Positions 1-6,772 of a DNA stretch of 11,431 nt are shown here, piece by piece. The position numbers and the translations under genes were made by a program. Position 1 is the stretch's first letter. Each line of letters opens with the position of its first letter. The notes under the pieces were generated by a model. The model was given only the letters and a program-made list of their open reading frames with translations. It did no database searches and was not told the DNA's origin. This stretch comes from an uncultured Clostridia bacterium (lineage in GTDB: Bacteria > Bacillota > Dehalobacteriia > UBA4068 > JAAVYR01), in the NCBI GenBank assembly GCA_946562005.1, contig CAMNVD010000032.1, forward strand, positions 1-11,431, given 5' to 3'.

Positions 1-145
1 AGTCTTCTACCTCCATAACCATTTCCAGACATTGCACAGAGTCCAATTCCAAATCACGCCAAGAATCATTCCTGCTAATTTTTTTCGGCTCTTTTCCTAA
101 TATTCCGCCAATAATACGACAAATTTCTTCTTCTATTTTTTCCAT
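1..145 (-). CDS. Acyl carrier protein-like protein (5' part, cut by window edge)
   Basis: Only the first 48 residues are in the window; the gene continues past base 1. The start is ATG at 145-143 with an AAGGAG ribosome site (154-159) eight bases upstream. The fragment has an acidic helix I, then the phosphopantetheine attachment motif ELDSV (S36 is the expected modified serine), then a helix II rich in Glu, Met and Val (LEMVMEVED). This matches the acyl carrier protein fold, in which a serine-linked 4'-phosphopantetheine arm carries acyl chains in the cytoplasm. The motif differs from the usual GADSL of fatty-acid-synthesis ACP in two ways: no GA before the Asp, and Val after the Ser. It may therefore be a second or specialised carrier rather than the main AcpP. 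It lies 40 bases after plsX, whose enzyme uses acyl-ACP, so a shared transcript is likely. The ACP family call is fairly secure; the exact role is open. Confidence 0.8.
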   Translation of the reverse strand, partial: MEKIEEEICRIIGGILGKEPKKISRNDSWRDLELDSVQCLEMVMEVED

Positions 146-185
146 GCCGTCCACTCCTTCTTAGAGCAACAGACATTACCAGAAA

Positions 186-1184
186 CTAGTTTGACGCTAT
201 TTGTTGCGCAGGTGCAGGTAGGTTCATTGCGCTTAATTTCCCTACAAAATCATTTTCATAACATTCCCTTGCACGAATCACCGCATTATAAATAGCTCTT
301 GCGTCAGAGCTGCCATGACACACGATACTCAGTCCCTTCACCCCTAACAAAGGCGCACCACCGTGTTCTTTATAATCCATTTTTTGTTTCATTTCCTGCA
401 TAGCTGGTAAGACTAACGCCGCACCAATTTTACTGCGCAAGTTACTAGTAAGCGCTTCTTTGATTAAAGATAAAATCATTTTGCTCAAGCCCTCTGACAA
501 CTTCAGCACCACATTCCCGGTAAAGCCGTCACATACTAATACATCATATTCACCGAAAGGAATGTCCCGTCCCTCTAAATTACCAATAAATCGAAAAGGA
601 CCTGCTGCTATCATTTCATGGGCGGCGCAAACATTAGCGCTCCCTTTATGGGCCTCTGTCCCATTGGACAATAACCCGATACGAGGGCTTTCCACATGGT
701 AGACGGATCGCATATATACCTCGCCCATAGCTGCAAACTGATAAAGTTGCTCAGGCTCCACGTCTGCATTAGCACCGCCATCTAAGATAAGCCGCATCCC
801 TGCTACAGTCGGCATCATAAAGCCGATAGCCGGACGAGAAATCCCTCGAATCCGCCCCAAAAGTAACAAGGCACTAGCCATCTGCGCACCAGTAGAGCCA
901 GCAGATATCACAGCGTCTGCCTCCCCCTGTTTTACCAATTCCGTTGCCACCCAGATAGAAGAATCCCGTTTCTGCCGTAAAGATTCCACTGATTCATCCA
1001 TAGCCATCATCTGGGTGCAATACCGACAAGAAACATTAGCCGGAAATTGATAGGCGGATAGCACATCTTCATAGCCTACCAAGATAAATTCCATGTCAGA
1101 AAATTTTTCTGCGGCAAGAACAGCTCCCTTGATAATTTCATCCGGGGCTTTATCCCCACCCATGACATCCATTGCAATTTTCAT
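186..1184 (-). CDS. plsX: Phosphate acyltransferase PlsX
   Basis: PlsX converts acyl-ACP plus phosphate to acyl-phosphate, the donor used by PlsY for the first acylation of glycerol-3-phosphate in phospholipid synthesis. It is a peripheral membrane enzyme. The 332 residues match the usual family length. Family landmarks are the N-terminal MKIAMDVMGGDKAP, a central DAVISAGSTGAQMA, a glycine-rich LILDGGANAD, CDGFTGNVVLK, and the C-terminal HGGAPLLGVKG followed by CHGSSDARAI. The start is ATG at 1184. The nearest GGAG (about 1199-1202) is 14 bases upstream, which is long. A four-codon ORF (ATG AAT AAC ATA TGA) lies between them, and its stop overlaps the plsX ATG. The gene follows a PepSY lipoprotein gene by 38 bases with no terminator and precedes an ACP-like gene. 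No fapR regulator gene and no FapR-like operator is visible here. Confidence 0.97.
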   Translation of the reverse strand: MKIAMDVMGGDKAPDEIIKGAVLAAEKFSDMEFILVGYEDVLSAYQFPANVSCRYCTQMMAMDESVESLRQKRDSSIWVATELVKQGEADAVISAGSTGAQMASALLLLGRIRGISRPAIGFMMPTVAGMRLILDGGANADVEPEQLYQFAAMGEVYMRSVYHVESPRIGLLSNGTEAHKGSANVCAAHEMIAAGPFRFIGNLEGRDIPFGEYDVLVCDGFTGNVVLKLSEGLSKMILSLIKEALTSNLRSKIGAALVLPAMQEMKQKMDYKEHGGAPLLGVKGLSIVCHGSSDARAIYNAVIRARECYENDFVGKLSAMNLPAPAQQIASN

Positions 1185-1222
1185 ATGTTATTCATTTACT
1201 CCTTTTTTCTCTTTTCGTATAC

Positions 1223-1813
1223 CTATCTTTTCTCTTCACTCCACTCCAAAAAATCCCCAGTAACAGCGTCTATCTCAAACTCATATTCTCTTCCGTCATA
1301 AATGATATCACCTTCATATTTATATTTACCATCATCATAATCAAGCTCTATTTTCAAATCTTTTTCACTAGCGCCTGGCACTCTAGCAAGAGCCTGCTTT
1401 GCAGCCTCAGCCCGAGAAATCTGATTATTAGTAGAAGTATCTTCATTCACGCCTAGGGTATTATCGTTTTTTTGCTGCAACAAATCATCCCGAAGATTTC
1501 CGCTGGAAGCTCTGTTGCCTCCATCCAAAGAAGGCAGATGCTCAAAAGACGTTTTGATTATCTTACCGTCAGTAGCCAGGATTTCGTACTCATATTCAGT
1601 ATTACCACTAGAAAATTTTAGCTCGTAGGTATCTTTACCATTTTCTACAGATTTTTCTACATAAAGACGAGAAATATCTGTCTCCTCTAGCTTTACATCT
1701 GCCAAAGCAATTTGCAGTGCTTTATCCTTACCAATATCAGATGAACCTCCACAAGAAGTCAATCCCCCCAATAAAACAACAAGCGTTATTCCAGTCATCA
1801 TATATTTTTTCAT
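1223..1813 (-). CDS. PepSY-domain lipoprotein
   Basis: This is a 196-residue predicted exported lipoprotein. It has a lysine-bearing N-terminus, a hydrophobic stretch and the lipobox LTSC with the lipidated Cys at 21, followed by a Gly/Ser-rich linker. Two PepSY-type repeats follow: about residues 28-95 (KALQIAL ... YELKFSSG ... YEYEILATDGKII) and about 132-196 (AEAAKQALARV ... YKYEGDIIYDGREYEFEIDAVTGDFL). They are joined by a polar linker rich in Asn, Asp and Ser. PepSY domains occur in extracytoplasmic proteins and are thought to inhibit or chaperone peptidases in some cases; the role here is not known. The start is ATG at 1813 with a GGGG-type ribosome site (AAAGGGGATAAAG). It is the first gene of the apparent PepSY-plsX-ACP unit, downstream of an extended -10 promoter. 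A functional tie to lipid synthesis is not evident beyond co-orientation. Confidence is high for family and location, low for role. Confidence 0.9.
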   Translation of the reverse strand: MKKYMMTGITLVVLLGGLTSCGGSSDIGKDKALQIALADVKLEETDISRLYVEKSVENGKDTYELKFSSGNTEYEYEILATDGKIIKTSFEHLPSLDGGNRASSGNLRDDLLQQKNDNTLGVNEDTSTNNQISRAEAAKQALARVPGASEKDLKIELDYDDGKYKYEGDIIYDGREYEFEIDAVTGDFLEWSEEKR

Positions 1814-1911
1814 CTTTATCCCCTTTTCTTTTTCTATTTGAGATTCACCATCTCATATATGGTTATCACAATATCCTCAACCAAAACAAATCATTATTTT
1901 TCTATAATCTT

Positions 1912-1920
1912 ATTATAGCA
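1912..1920 (-). promoter_or_regulatory. Extended -10 promoter for the PepSY-plsX-ACP unit
   Basis: The minus strand reads TGCTATAAT, an extended -10 (TGn plus perfect TATAAT). No good -35 lies 16-18 bases upstream, which extended -10 promoters can tolerate. It lies between the deacetylase terminator (1955-1988) and the PepSY start (1813), giving a leader of roughly 95 bases. Assignment is by motif and position only. Confidence 0.5.
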
Positions 1921-1954
1921 AAAAATCAAAAGATTACCATACTGCCAAAAACAA

Positions 1955-1988
1955 AAAGAGAAATGCGTCGTAAGAAGCATTTCTCTTT
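1955..1988 (-). terminator. Intrinsic terminator after the polysaccharide deacetylase gene
   Basis: Twelve-base perfect arms (AAAGAGAAATGC at 1955-1966 and its complement at 1977-1988) flank a 10-base loop. On the minus strand the hairpin is followed by a T-rich run (TTTTTGTTTTTGG). It begins 14 bases after the deacetylase stop codon. On the plus strand no T-run follows, so it acts for minus-strand transcripts. Confidence 0.85.
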
Positions 1989-2002
1989 ATTCGGCTAGCA
2001 TT

Positions 2003-2995
2003 TTACTTACCAGGGTTTATTTTATTAGCAAAGGAACGGATATCATCCTTCGGGCCAATGGTAATACGAGGTAACGTCAACATATTTTTCCCCGTCTCTG
2101 CATAACCAGAACGAACAGTCACTGCATACTTATACCCAGTGGCAATCATTGCTTCCTGCACTTGGGTGTTAAACTTGCCATAAGGGTACGCCAAGCACAC
2201 CACTTCTTCCCCTAGTTCCCGTTCTAGCACCACCTTTGCTTTCCGCAAATCATCAGCGATACGGATACGGTATTCATCTTCCGTTTCCAGCTTTTGCAAG
2301 GTATGGTTATGCTCCCTAACCAAAAGGAACGGCTCTGTTTCCTGTCCTGGTCCGGTATAGATTTCTCGGTGCCCATCATAGGTATGAGATTGGATAGACA
2401 CCACTCCACTCTCTACCATTTCTCGCATCTGGTCAAAGCTAAGGTGAGAAAGTTTTTTTGAGTCAAAGGCCGGACGTTCGGCTGGTTCCATTTCCGAAGA
2501 CTTCACCACAACATTGATGGTAGCCTTGAGGCCTAATTCTTTCAAAATAGGATAAGCATAGATATAATTGCTTTCATAGCCGTCGTCAAAGGTAATCACC
2601 ACAGACTTAGCCGGCAGCGGTCTTCCCTGTTCCAGGTACGCACAAGCTTCTTTCCAAAATAACGTTTGATAACCGTTATCCTTCAAATATTGCATTTGCT
2701 CTTGAAACGCCTTTGTAGAAATAATCGCACCATTGGTGGTAAATTTATTGGCAATAATATCAGCCTCGGGCAATAGATGATGATACATCAAAATAGGTAC
2801 GACCTTAGAGGTCTTTTCATTACCGCTATCTGCGGGCAACGGTATCGCCACCTGGTCTTTCGGCATAAAGGAAGATAGGAGACCGTCCAAGCCTGCCCGC
2901 ACTTCCACAAAAAGTCCAGTACCAATCATAATAGCCACAATCGCACAAGTAGCCATCAAGAAAGAAATATTCATTTTTTTCTTTTTCTGCGTCAT
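2003..2995 (-). CDS. Membrane-anchored polysaccharide deacetylase (NodB/CE4, PgaB/IcaB-like)
   Basis: This 330-residue protein has a lysine-rich N-terminus and one transmembrane or signal-anchor helix (about 10-30), with the catalytic domain outside the cell. It contains the conserved N-terminal LMYHHL (69-74). The NodB metal motif is TFDDGY (135-140, with D137 likely catalytic base and D138 a metal ligand). The histidine motif is HTYDGH (H204 and H209, five residues apart as in PgaB). The late motif is AYPYGKFN (269-276). About 40 residues rich in charged side chains are inserted after the His motif. The family removes N-acetyl or similar groups from cell-wall or exopolysaccharides; a poly-GlcNAc or peptidoglycan substrate cannot be told from sequence. 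The start is ATG at 2995 with GAGG eight bases upstream. It is a single-gene unit between two terminators; no convincing -35/-10 pair was seen upstream. It is not linked to any polysaccharide synthase here. Confidence 0.9.
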   Translation of the reverse strand: MTQKKKKMNISFLMATCAIVAIMIGTGLFVEVRAGLDGLLSSFMPKDQVAIPLPADSGNEKTSKVVPILMYHHLLPEADIIANKFTTNGAIISTKAFQEQMQYLKDNGYQTLFWKEACAYLEQGRPLPAKSVVITFDDGYESNYIYAYPILKELGLKATINVVVKSSEMEPAERPAFDSKKLSHLSFDQMREMVESGVVSIQSHTYDGHREIYTGPGQETEPFLLVREHNHTLQKLETEDEYRIRIADDLRKAKVVLERELGEEVVCLAYPYGKFNTQVQEAMIATGYKYAVTVRSGYAETGKNMLTLPRITIGPKDDIRSFANKINPGK

Positions 2996-3120
2996 CGATC
3001 TATCCTCTTTGCCTTTATAGTTTTACTATTTTACCACAAGTAGCCCTATTTTTCTACTCTTTTAGACGAGATTATTTTTATTATGTTCCCAAAGTAAAAA
3101 AACAATTCCTCATAAAAATA

Positions 3121-3145
3121 AAAAATGCACCAAAAGTGCATTTTT
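3121..3145. terminator. Bidirectional intrinsic terminator downstream of rpmF
   Basis: Arms AAAAATGCAC (3121-3130) and GTGCATTTTT (3136-3145) enclose a CAAAA loop. Further A/T pairing extends the stem on both sides with one bulge. A T-run follows on either strand. It lies about 100 bases after the rpmF stop and ends the yceD-rpmF transcript. Bases 3154-3243, between the hairpin and rpmF, hold only a short tandem 8-base repeat (CAGTTCAT twice, 3177-3192). Confidence 0.8.
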
Positions 3146-3243
3146 ATTTTTGCCTGTATTCATATTATCCATACAGCAGTTCATCAGTTCATCATACTGC
3201 CATAAGCTTATCCTATGTTAAAGACTTGCTAAACGGGAATGAA

Positions 3244-3420
3244 TTAAGCTTTCGCCACCACCGGACGGCCTTTATAATAACCGCATTCTGTGCACGCGCG
3301 ATGTGGCATTTTCAAACCATGGCATTGCGGACAAATAGTAGTGCCTGGTGCTGTTAATTTTTGTGTTGCACGGCGGCTTCTTTTATTTGCTTTGGAAGTT
3401 TTTCCTTTTGGTACACCCAT
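3244..3420 (-). CDS. rpmF: 50S ribosomal protein L32
   Basis: This 58-residue ORF starts MGVPKGKTSKANKRSRRAT, the standard basic N-terminus of bacterial L32 of the large ribosomal subunit. It carries a four-cysteine zinc ribbon: CPQC (30-33) and CTEC (43-46), then GYYKGRPV. The zinc-binding form implies no need here for a cysteine-free paralogue. The start is ATG at 3420 with an AAGGAGG ribosome site that overlaps the end of yceD. The gap to yceD is five bases, so the two are co-transcribed and probably translationally coupled, as in most bacteria. In many species plsX follows directly; here the deacetylase and PepSY genes lie between. Confidence 0.97.
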   Translation of the reverse strand: MGVPKGKTSKANKRSRRATQKLTAPGTTICPQCHGLKMPHRACTECGYYKGRPVVAKA

Positions 3421-3425
3421 TGTTG

Positions 3426-3950
3426 CTACCCCTCCTTTTTGTTACTATCCAGCAGGATTTTTAGTTTTTCCCATCTAGGGTCTATTTGATCATCTGCACA
3501 GCGACATGTGCCAGTGTTCAGATTGATACCACAGTATGGACAAAATCCCTTGCAATCCTCTTTGCAAACAAATTTCATAGGTAAGCTCAAAAAAATCTGC
3601 CGCAAAATATCTTCTGTGATGTCTAACACATCACCCTGAAAAAAGTGGATTTCATCTTCTTGATCAGCTGCTACGATATCCTCATGATTAGTATAACTTT
3701 CAGAAAAATCTGTCTCTACCTCATAAGGAAATGCCGTTAGGCATCTACCACAAACCGCTTCTACTTCTCCAGAAATATGCCCTTCCACTCGAAGAATGGA
3801 TTTTTCATTTTGAATAGAACCCTGAAAAAGAATCGGTGCAGATAGTAAAACACCCTGATACCCATAATCACCAGCCACAACCTGCTCTTCCATAGAAACA
3901 GCCTGCATACTGCCGGCACAGCTTTTTAGTTTTTCTACGTTTATATCCAA
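3426..3950 (-). CDS. yceD: YceD/DUF177 family protein
   Basis: This 174-residue protein belongs to the DUF177 (YceD) family, which is genetically linked to 23S rRNA accumulation and is almost always encoded just before rpmF. The first half is beta-rich and carries CGRC (67-70). The second half has a cysteine cluster (C129, C133, C137, C140, C149, C151) with the signature GFCPYCGINLN, then the family's DPRWEKLKIL ending. The cysteines suggest metal binding, as in many Firmicute members. The start codon is TTG at 3950-3948, chosen because a strong GGAGGTGA ribosome site lies seven bases upstream; no nearby ATG or GTG has a comparable site. It is first in a two-gene operon behind a perfect-consensus promoter at 4010-4038, with a leader of about 50 bases. 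Confidence 0.92.
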   Translation of the reverse strand: MDINVEKLKSCAGSMQAVSMEEQVVAGDYGYQGVLLSAPILFQGSIQNEKSILRVEGHISGEVEAVCGRCLTAFPYEVETDFSESYTNHEDIVAADQEDEIHFFQGDVLDITEDILRQIFLSLPMKFVCKEDCKGFCPYCGINLNTGTCRCADDQIDPRWEKLKILLDSNKKEG

Positions 3951-4009
3951 AGAAACGTCACCTCCACTATAACAAAATACACCTTTATTATAGTGTCCAA
4001 CGTTAATCT

Positions 4010-4038
4010 ATTATACTCATCTTCTACCCTTGTGTCAA
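4010..4038 (-). promoter_or_regulatory. Consensus vegetative promoter for yceD-rpmF
   Basis: The minus strand has TTGACA (4033-4038), a 17-base spacer and TATAAT (4010-4015): both hexamers and the spacing match the SigmaA consensus exactly. The predicted start is near 4003. It lies 38 bases downstream of the ackA stop, so yceD-rpmF need not depend on ackA transcription. A second TATAAT (3987-3992) has no partner -35. Confidence 0.85.
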
Positions 4039-4047
4039 TAACCAACC

Positions 4048-4083
4048 AAGAATTAACCAATATTTCAACAAAGAATTAATCAA
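4048..4083. repeat. Imperfect 13-base direct repeat at the ackA 3' end
   Basis: AAGAATTAACCAA (4048-4060) and AAGAATTAATCAA (4071-4083) differ at one base and are 23 bases apart. The second copy covers the ackA stop codon, so the first may be a small duplication of the gene end. No intrinsic terminator for ackA is visible in this gap. Confidence 0.6.
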
Positions 4084-5290
4084 TGGCAACGTGTCTTTTT
4101 TCTAATAAAGTTTTTGCTTCTCTAGCAATCATTAATTCTTCATTGGTTGGAATCACCATCACCTTTACCTTAGAACCAGGTTTGGTAATGGCGTGTTCTT
4201 TACCATTGATTTTATTTTCCTCCGAATCAAATTCCACACCGGCAAACTCTAAATGCCGACAAACTTTCTCCCGAATCAAAGGACTGTTTTCTCCAACACC
4301 TGCTGTGAGCACAATTACATCTACACCGTTCATTTCTGCCATATAAGCGCCGATATACCGCACAATAGATTTACAGAACATATCAATCGCAAGCTGTGAA
4401 CGCATATGGCCTTTTTCTGCCTCTTCGATTACATTGCGGAGGTCGTTACTTACCCCAGAGACGCCAAGCAGACCTGACCGTTTATTCATACACTCGCTGG
4501 CTTCATGAGCGTCCCAATTTTCCTTCCGCATGATATAAGCTACCACTGCCGGGTCTACATCCCCACAACGCGTCCCCATCATCAAGCCCTCTAGCGGGGT
4601 AAATCCCATAGATGTATTAACAGACTTCCCACCCTGGATGGCTGTGATGCTACACCCATTTCCTAAGTGGCAGTTGATGATTTTCAAGTCCGCTGCCGGC
4701 GTCTTTAAGATGTCCTCTACCCGAGAAGTAATGTATTTATTAGAGGTACCATGGAAACCAAAACGGCGAATACCATGACGTTCATACATTTCATAAGGCA
4801 ATGGATATAGATACGCTTCCGGTTCCATGGTCTGGTGGAAAGCAGTGTCAAATACGGCTACCATAGGCACGCCTGGGATAGCCTCTTCACAAGCATGGAT
4901 ACCGGCAAGAGACGGTGGGTTATGTAGAGGGGCAAGCTCTGTCAGCCGTTCTAGTTCAGCAATGACTTGTTCGTCAATCATGGCTGCACCGATAAAGTGC
5001 GCTCCGCCATGAACAATGCGATGCCCTACAATATCAATCTGGTCCAGACTCTCAACAATACCGTATTCAGGATGAGTAAGCGCATCTGCCATCATGGAAA
5101 TAGCTGTTGCGTGGTCAGGAATGCTTGTCACGATTTCTACTTTGTCTCTTCCTGTGGGACGATGGGTCAAGGTTGCGTCGGGCAAACCGATTTTTTCCAC
5201 AACGCCTTTGGCCATTACCCTTTCATCAGACATCCCAAACACCTGATATCTTACAGATGAACTACCACAGTTCAACACCAAAATTTTCAT
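4076..5290 (-). CDS. ackA: Acetate kinase
   Basis: AckA interconverts acetyl phosphate plus ADP with acetate plus ATP in the cytoplasm, giving substrate-level ATP in fermentation. The 404 residues match the family. Counting from the ATG, the known catalytic positions of the Methanosarcina enzyme fall in register: N7 (VLNCGSSS), R91 (GHRIVHGG), D148 (FDTAFHQ), H180 (GFHGTSNKYI), R241 (GTRCGDVDP) and E384 (TNEELMIAREA). The phosphate-binding NCHLGNGCSI and AGVGENS are present. The start is ATG at 5290 with AAGGAGG eight bases upstream. An ATG-TAA start-stop pair lies between the ribosome site and the real ATG. No pta gene is next to it in this window. Its own promoter is at 5390-5418. No intrinsic terminator follows, so some transcripts may run into yceD-rpmF. 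Confidence 0.98.
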   Translation of the reverse strand: MKILVLNCGSSSVRYQVFGMSDERVMAKGVVEKIGLPDATLTHRPTGRDKVEIVTSIPDHATAISMMADALTHPEYGIVESLDQIDIVGHRIVHGGAHFIGAAMIDEQVIAELERLTELAPLHNPPSLAGIHACEEAIPGVPMVAVFDTAFHQTMEPEAYLYPLPYEMYERHGIRRFGFHGTSNKYITSRVEDILKTPAADLKIINCHLGNGCSITAIQGGKSVNTSMGFTPLEGLMMGTRCGDVDPAVVAYIMRKENWDAHEASECMNKRSGLLGVSGVSNDLRNVIEEAEKGHMRSQLAIDMFCKSIVRYIGAYMAEMNGVDVIVLTAGVGENSPLIREKVCRHLEFAGVEFDSEENKINGKEHAITKPGSKVKVMVIPTNEELMIAREAKTLLEKRHVAID

Positions 5291-5340
5291 TACATTGCCT
5301 CCTTATTATCCTTGCAGATAACCGAATTCTGAATACGAAT

Positions 5341-5362
5341 ATAGAGAACCAATAGAGAACCA
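5341..5362. repeat. Two tandem copies of an 11-base unit in the ackA leader
   Basis: ATAGAGAACCA occurs twice without a gap (5341-5351 and 5352-5362), about 20-40 bases downstream of the predicted ackA transcription start. The 11-base period is close to one helical turn, which would put two sites on one DNA face if a protein binds. It could equally be a chance slip duplication. Confidence 0.6.
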
Positions 5363-5389
5363 ATTTTATGAACATACTCTTAATTTGAT

Positions 5390-5418
5390 ATTATATCAGA
5401 AAATCTCAAAATTGACAA
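5390..5418 (-). promoter_or_regulatory. Vegetative promoter for ackA
   Basis: The minus strand has TTGTCA (5413-5418), a 17-base spacer and TATAAT (5390-5395), 11 of 12 consensus bases. The predicted start is near 5383, giving a leader of about 90 bases. Confidence 0.8.
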
Positions 5419-5444
5419 AATATTTTTTTACAACAGATATGACC

Positions 5445-5474
5445 GCATATATTGTCACAAACAAACATAGGGAT
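5445..5474 (+). promoter_or_regulatory. Candidate SigmaE (mother-cell) promoter for ylbJ
   Basis: The plus strand has GCATATA (5445-5451), 14 bases, then CATAGGGAT (5466-5474). The SigmaE pattern of Bacillus is roughly (G/T)(A/C)ATATT, 14-15 bases, CATACAAT. The -35 and spacing fit well and the -10 keeps the CATA core. It would start transcription near 5481, about 30 bases before the ylbJ ATG. Bacillus ylbJ is known to be SigmaE-controlled, which supports the call. Confidence 0.5.
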
Positions 5475-5512
5475 ATAACACAAGTTTTAAAAAATAGGTT
5501 TAGGTGTATATT

Positions 5513-6688
5513 ATGCGAAAAAGCCCTAAAATCCTGCAAAAAATTATTTTTATCGCCAGTTTATTTTCTCTGATTATATTTATGATTTGCTATCCGCAGG
5601 AAACTTATAGTGCCGCTGAAAAGGCCATTTCCTCTTGGTGGACAGTAGTGCTCCCCTCCTTACTGCCTTTTTTCATCGCATCAGAATTATTACTTCGCAT
5701 GGGCGGCGCTCATTTACTAGGTTACTTTTTAGAGCCCTTTATGCGTCCTATCTTTCACTTACCAGGCAGCGCTGGTGTAGCTTTGGTATTGGGGTACACA
5801 GCAGGCTTTCCCACCGGCGCCGCTATTACTGCGGGGCTATACAAAGAGGGGCTCTGCACCCGGGAAGAAGGAGAACGGCTTCTGGCTTTTACCAATAACG
5901 CCAGCCCGTTATTTATCATTATCACTGTATGCGCCACCATCTTAAACCGTCCCCAACTAGGTATTTTTTTAGCTGTTGTCCACTACAGTCTTAATCTTTT
6001 ATTTGGCATTTTACTAGGCATTTTAAGTAAAAAAAAGGCTACTACTACCAGTTTTCCAGGCGCAGAAAAGCATTCTCTGCTAGCAGTCCTGCCCCGTGAA
6101 ACACCTCCTCTAGGCACCGTATGCAAAGAGGCTGTCAGCAAATCACTAGCAAATCTTGCAACTATCGGCGGCTTCATGGTAGCATTTTCCGTCCTCATTA
6201 CCATGCTGCATATTTCTGGCGGTGAACATATTTTTTCTTTGCTGCTTCTTCCCTTTTGCAAAATACTCGGTATTGATACTACACTGTTAGCAGGCGCAAT
6301 AAACGGCTTTTGGGAAATTACTTTAGGCGTGCAGACTACGGCGTCATTAAATGGCCCCCTACCGGATACTGTCGCTCTCATTGCAGCCATTCTTGCCTGG
6401 AGCGGTATTTCCATCCAGATGCAAATTGCAGCCATTGCCACACCGGCAGGGTTACGCCTAAAGACCTATTTTTTCAGCCGATTGCTGCAATGCATTCTTG
6501 CGCCTCTAACAGTCCTTTGCTTTTTCCCAGCTATCCCTACAGGCAGTATGACAACCACCACGCCTGTCGTCATATCCGCCGGAGAAATCATTTTATTATA
6601 TTGGCAATTATTGGCGCTATCATTCTTACTATTAGCAGCAATGGCGACAGCCGGCGCCACCATACGCCTGCTGCAAAAAATTCGCTAA
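5513..6688 (+). CDS. ylbJ: Sporulation integral membrane protein YlbJ
   Basis: This roughly 391-residue, strongly hydrophobic protein has about eight or more predicted membrane segments. Hallmarks include the N-terminal SWWTVVLPSLLPFF, then GYTAGFPTGAAITAGLYKEG, LLAFTNNASPLFI, and a second related block (LPFCKILGI ... GAINGFWEITLGV). The two blocks resemble the paired nucleoside-recognition (Gate) domains of the YlbJ family. YlbJ is needed for efficient spore formation in Bacillus; its transported substrate, if any, is not known. I prefer ATG at 5513, which has AGGTG six bases upstream, over the in-frame GTG at 5504. The weak ribosome site and SigmaE-like promoter fit sporulation-specific expression. 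It is divergent from ackA and ends at a bidirectional terminator. Confidence 0.92.
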   Translation: MRKSPKILQKIIFIASLFSLIIFMICYPQETYSAAEKAISSWWTVVLPSLLPFFIASELLLRMGGAHLLGYFLEPFMRPIFHLPGSAGVALVLGYTAGFPTGAAITAGLYKEGLCTREEGERLLAFTNNASPLFIIITVCATILNRPQLGIFLAVVHYSLNLLFGILLGILSKKKATTTSFPGAEKHSLLAVLPRETPPLGTVCKEAVSKSLANLATIGGFMVAFSVLITMLHISGGEHIFSLLLLPFCKILGIDTTLLAGAINGFWEITLGVQTTASLNGPLPDTVALIAAILAWSGISIQMQIAAIATPAGLRLKTYFFSRLLQCILAPLTVLCFFPAIPTGSMTTTTPVVISAGEIILLYWQLLALSFLLLAAMATAGATIRLLQKIR

Positions 6689-6713
6689 AAGCATTCTTCC
6701 TATATATAAAAAA

Positions 6714-6766
6714 ACGCACCACCTCTTAAGATTCTATTTTATCCTAAGAGACAGTGCGTATTTTTT
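6714..6766. terminator. Bidirectional terminator between ylbJ and the rsmD operon
   Basis: Outer arms ACGCAC (6714-6719) and GTGCGT (6754-6759) and inner arms CTCTTA (6723-6728) and TAAGAG (6745-6750) form a long, slightly interrupted stem. It is flanked by an A-run on the left and a T-run (6761-6766) on the right, so it can end both convergent transcripts. Confidence 0.85.
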
Positions 6767-6772
6767 CTTTTG

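Noticed and set aside
1717..1998. 93-codon plus-strand open frame between PepSY and the deacetylase
   Set aside because: It is Phe/Tyr/Ile-rich from AT-rich DNA and runs through a promoter and terminator of the minus strand.
5504..5512. GTG at 5504 as the ylbJ start
   Set aside because: ATG at 5513 has an AGGTG six bases upstream; the GTG lies within that site.
5983..6441. 152-codon minus-strand open frame within ylbJ
   Set aside because: It is antisense to a well-supported membrane protein gene and has no ribosome site or recognisable motif.
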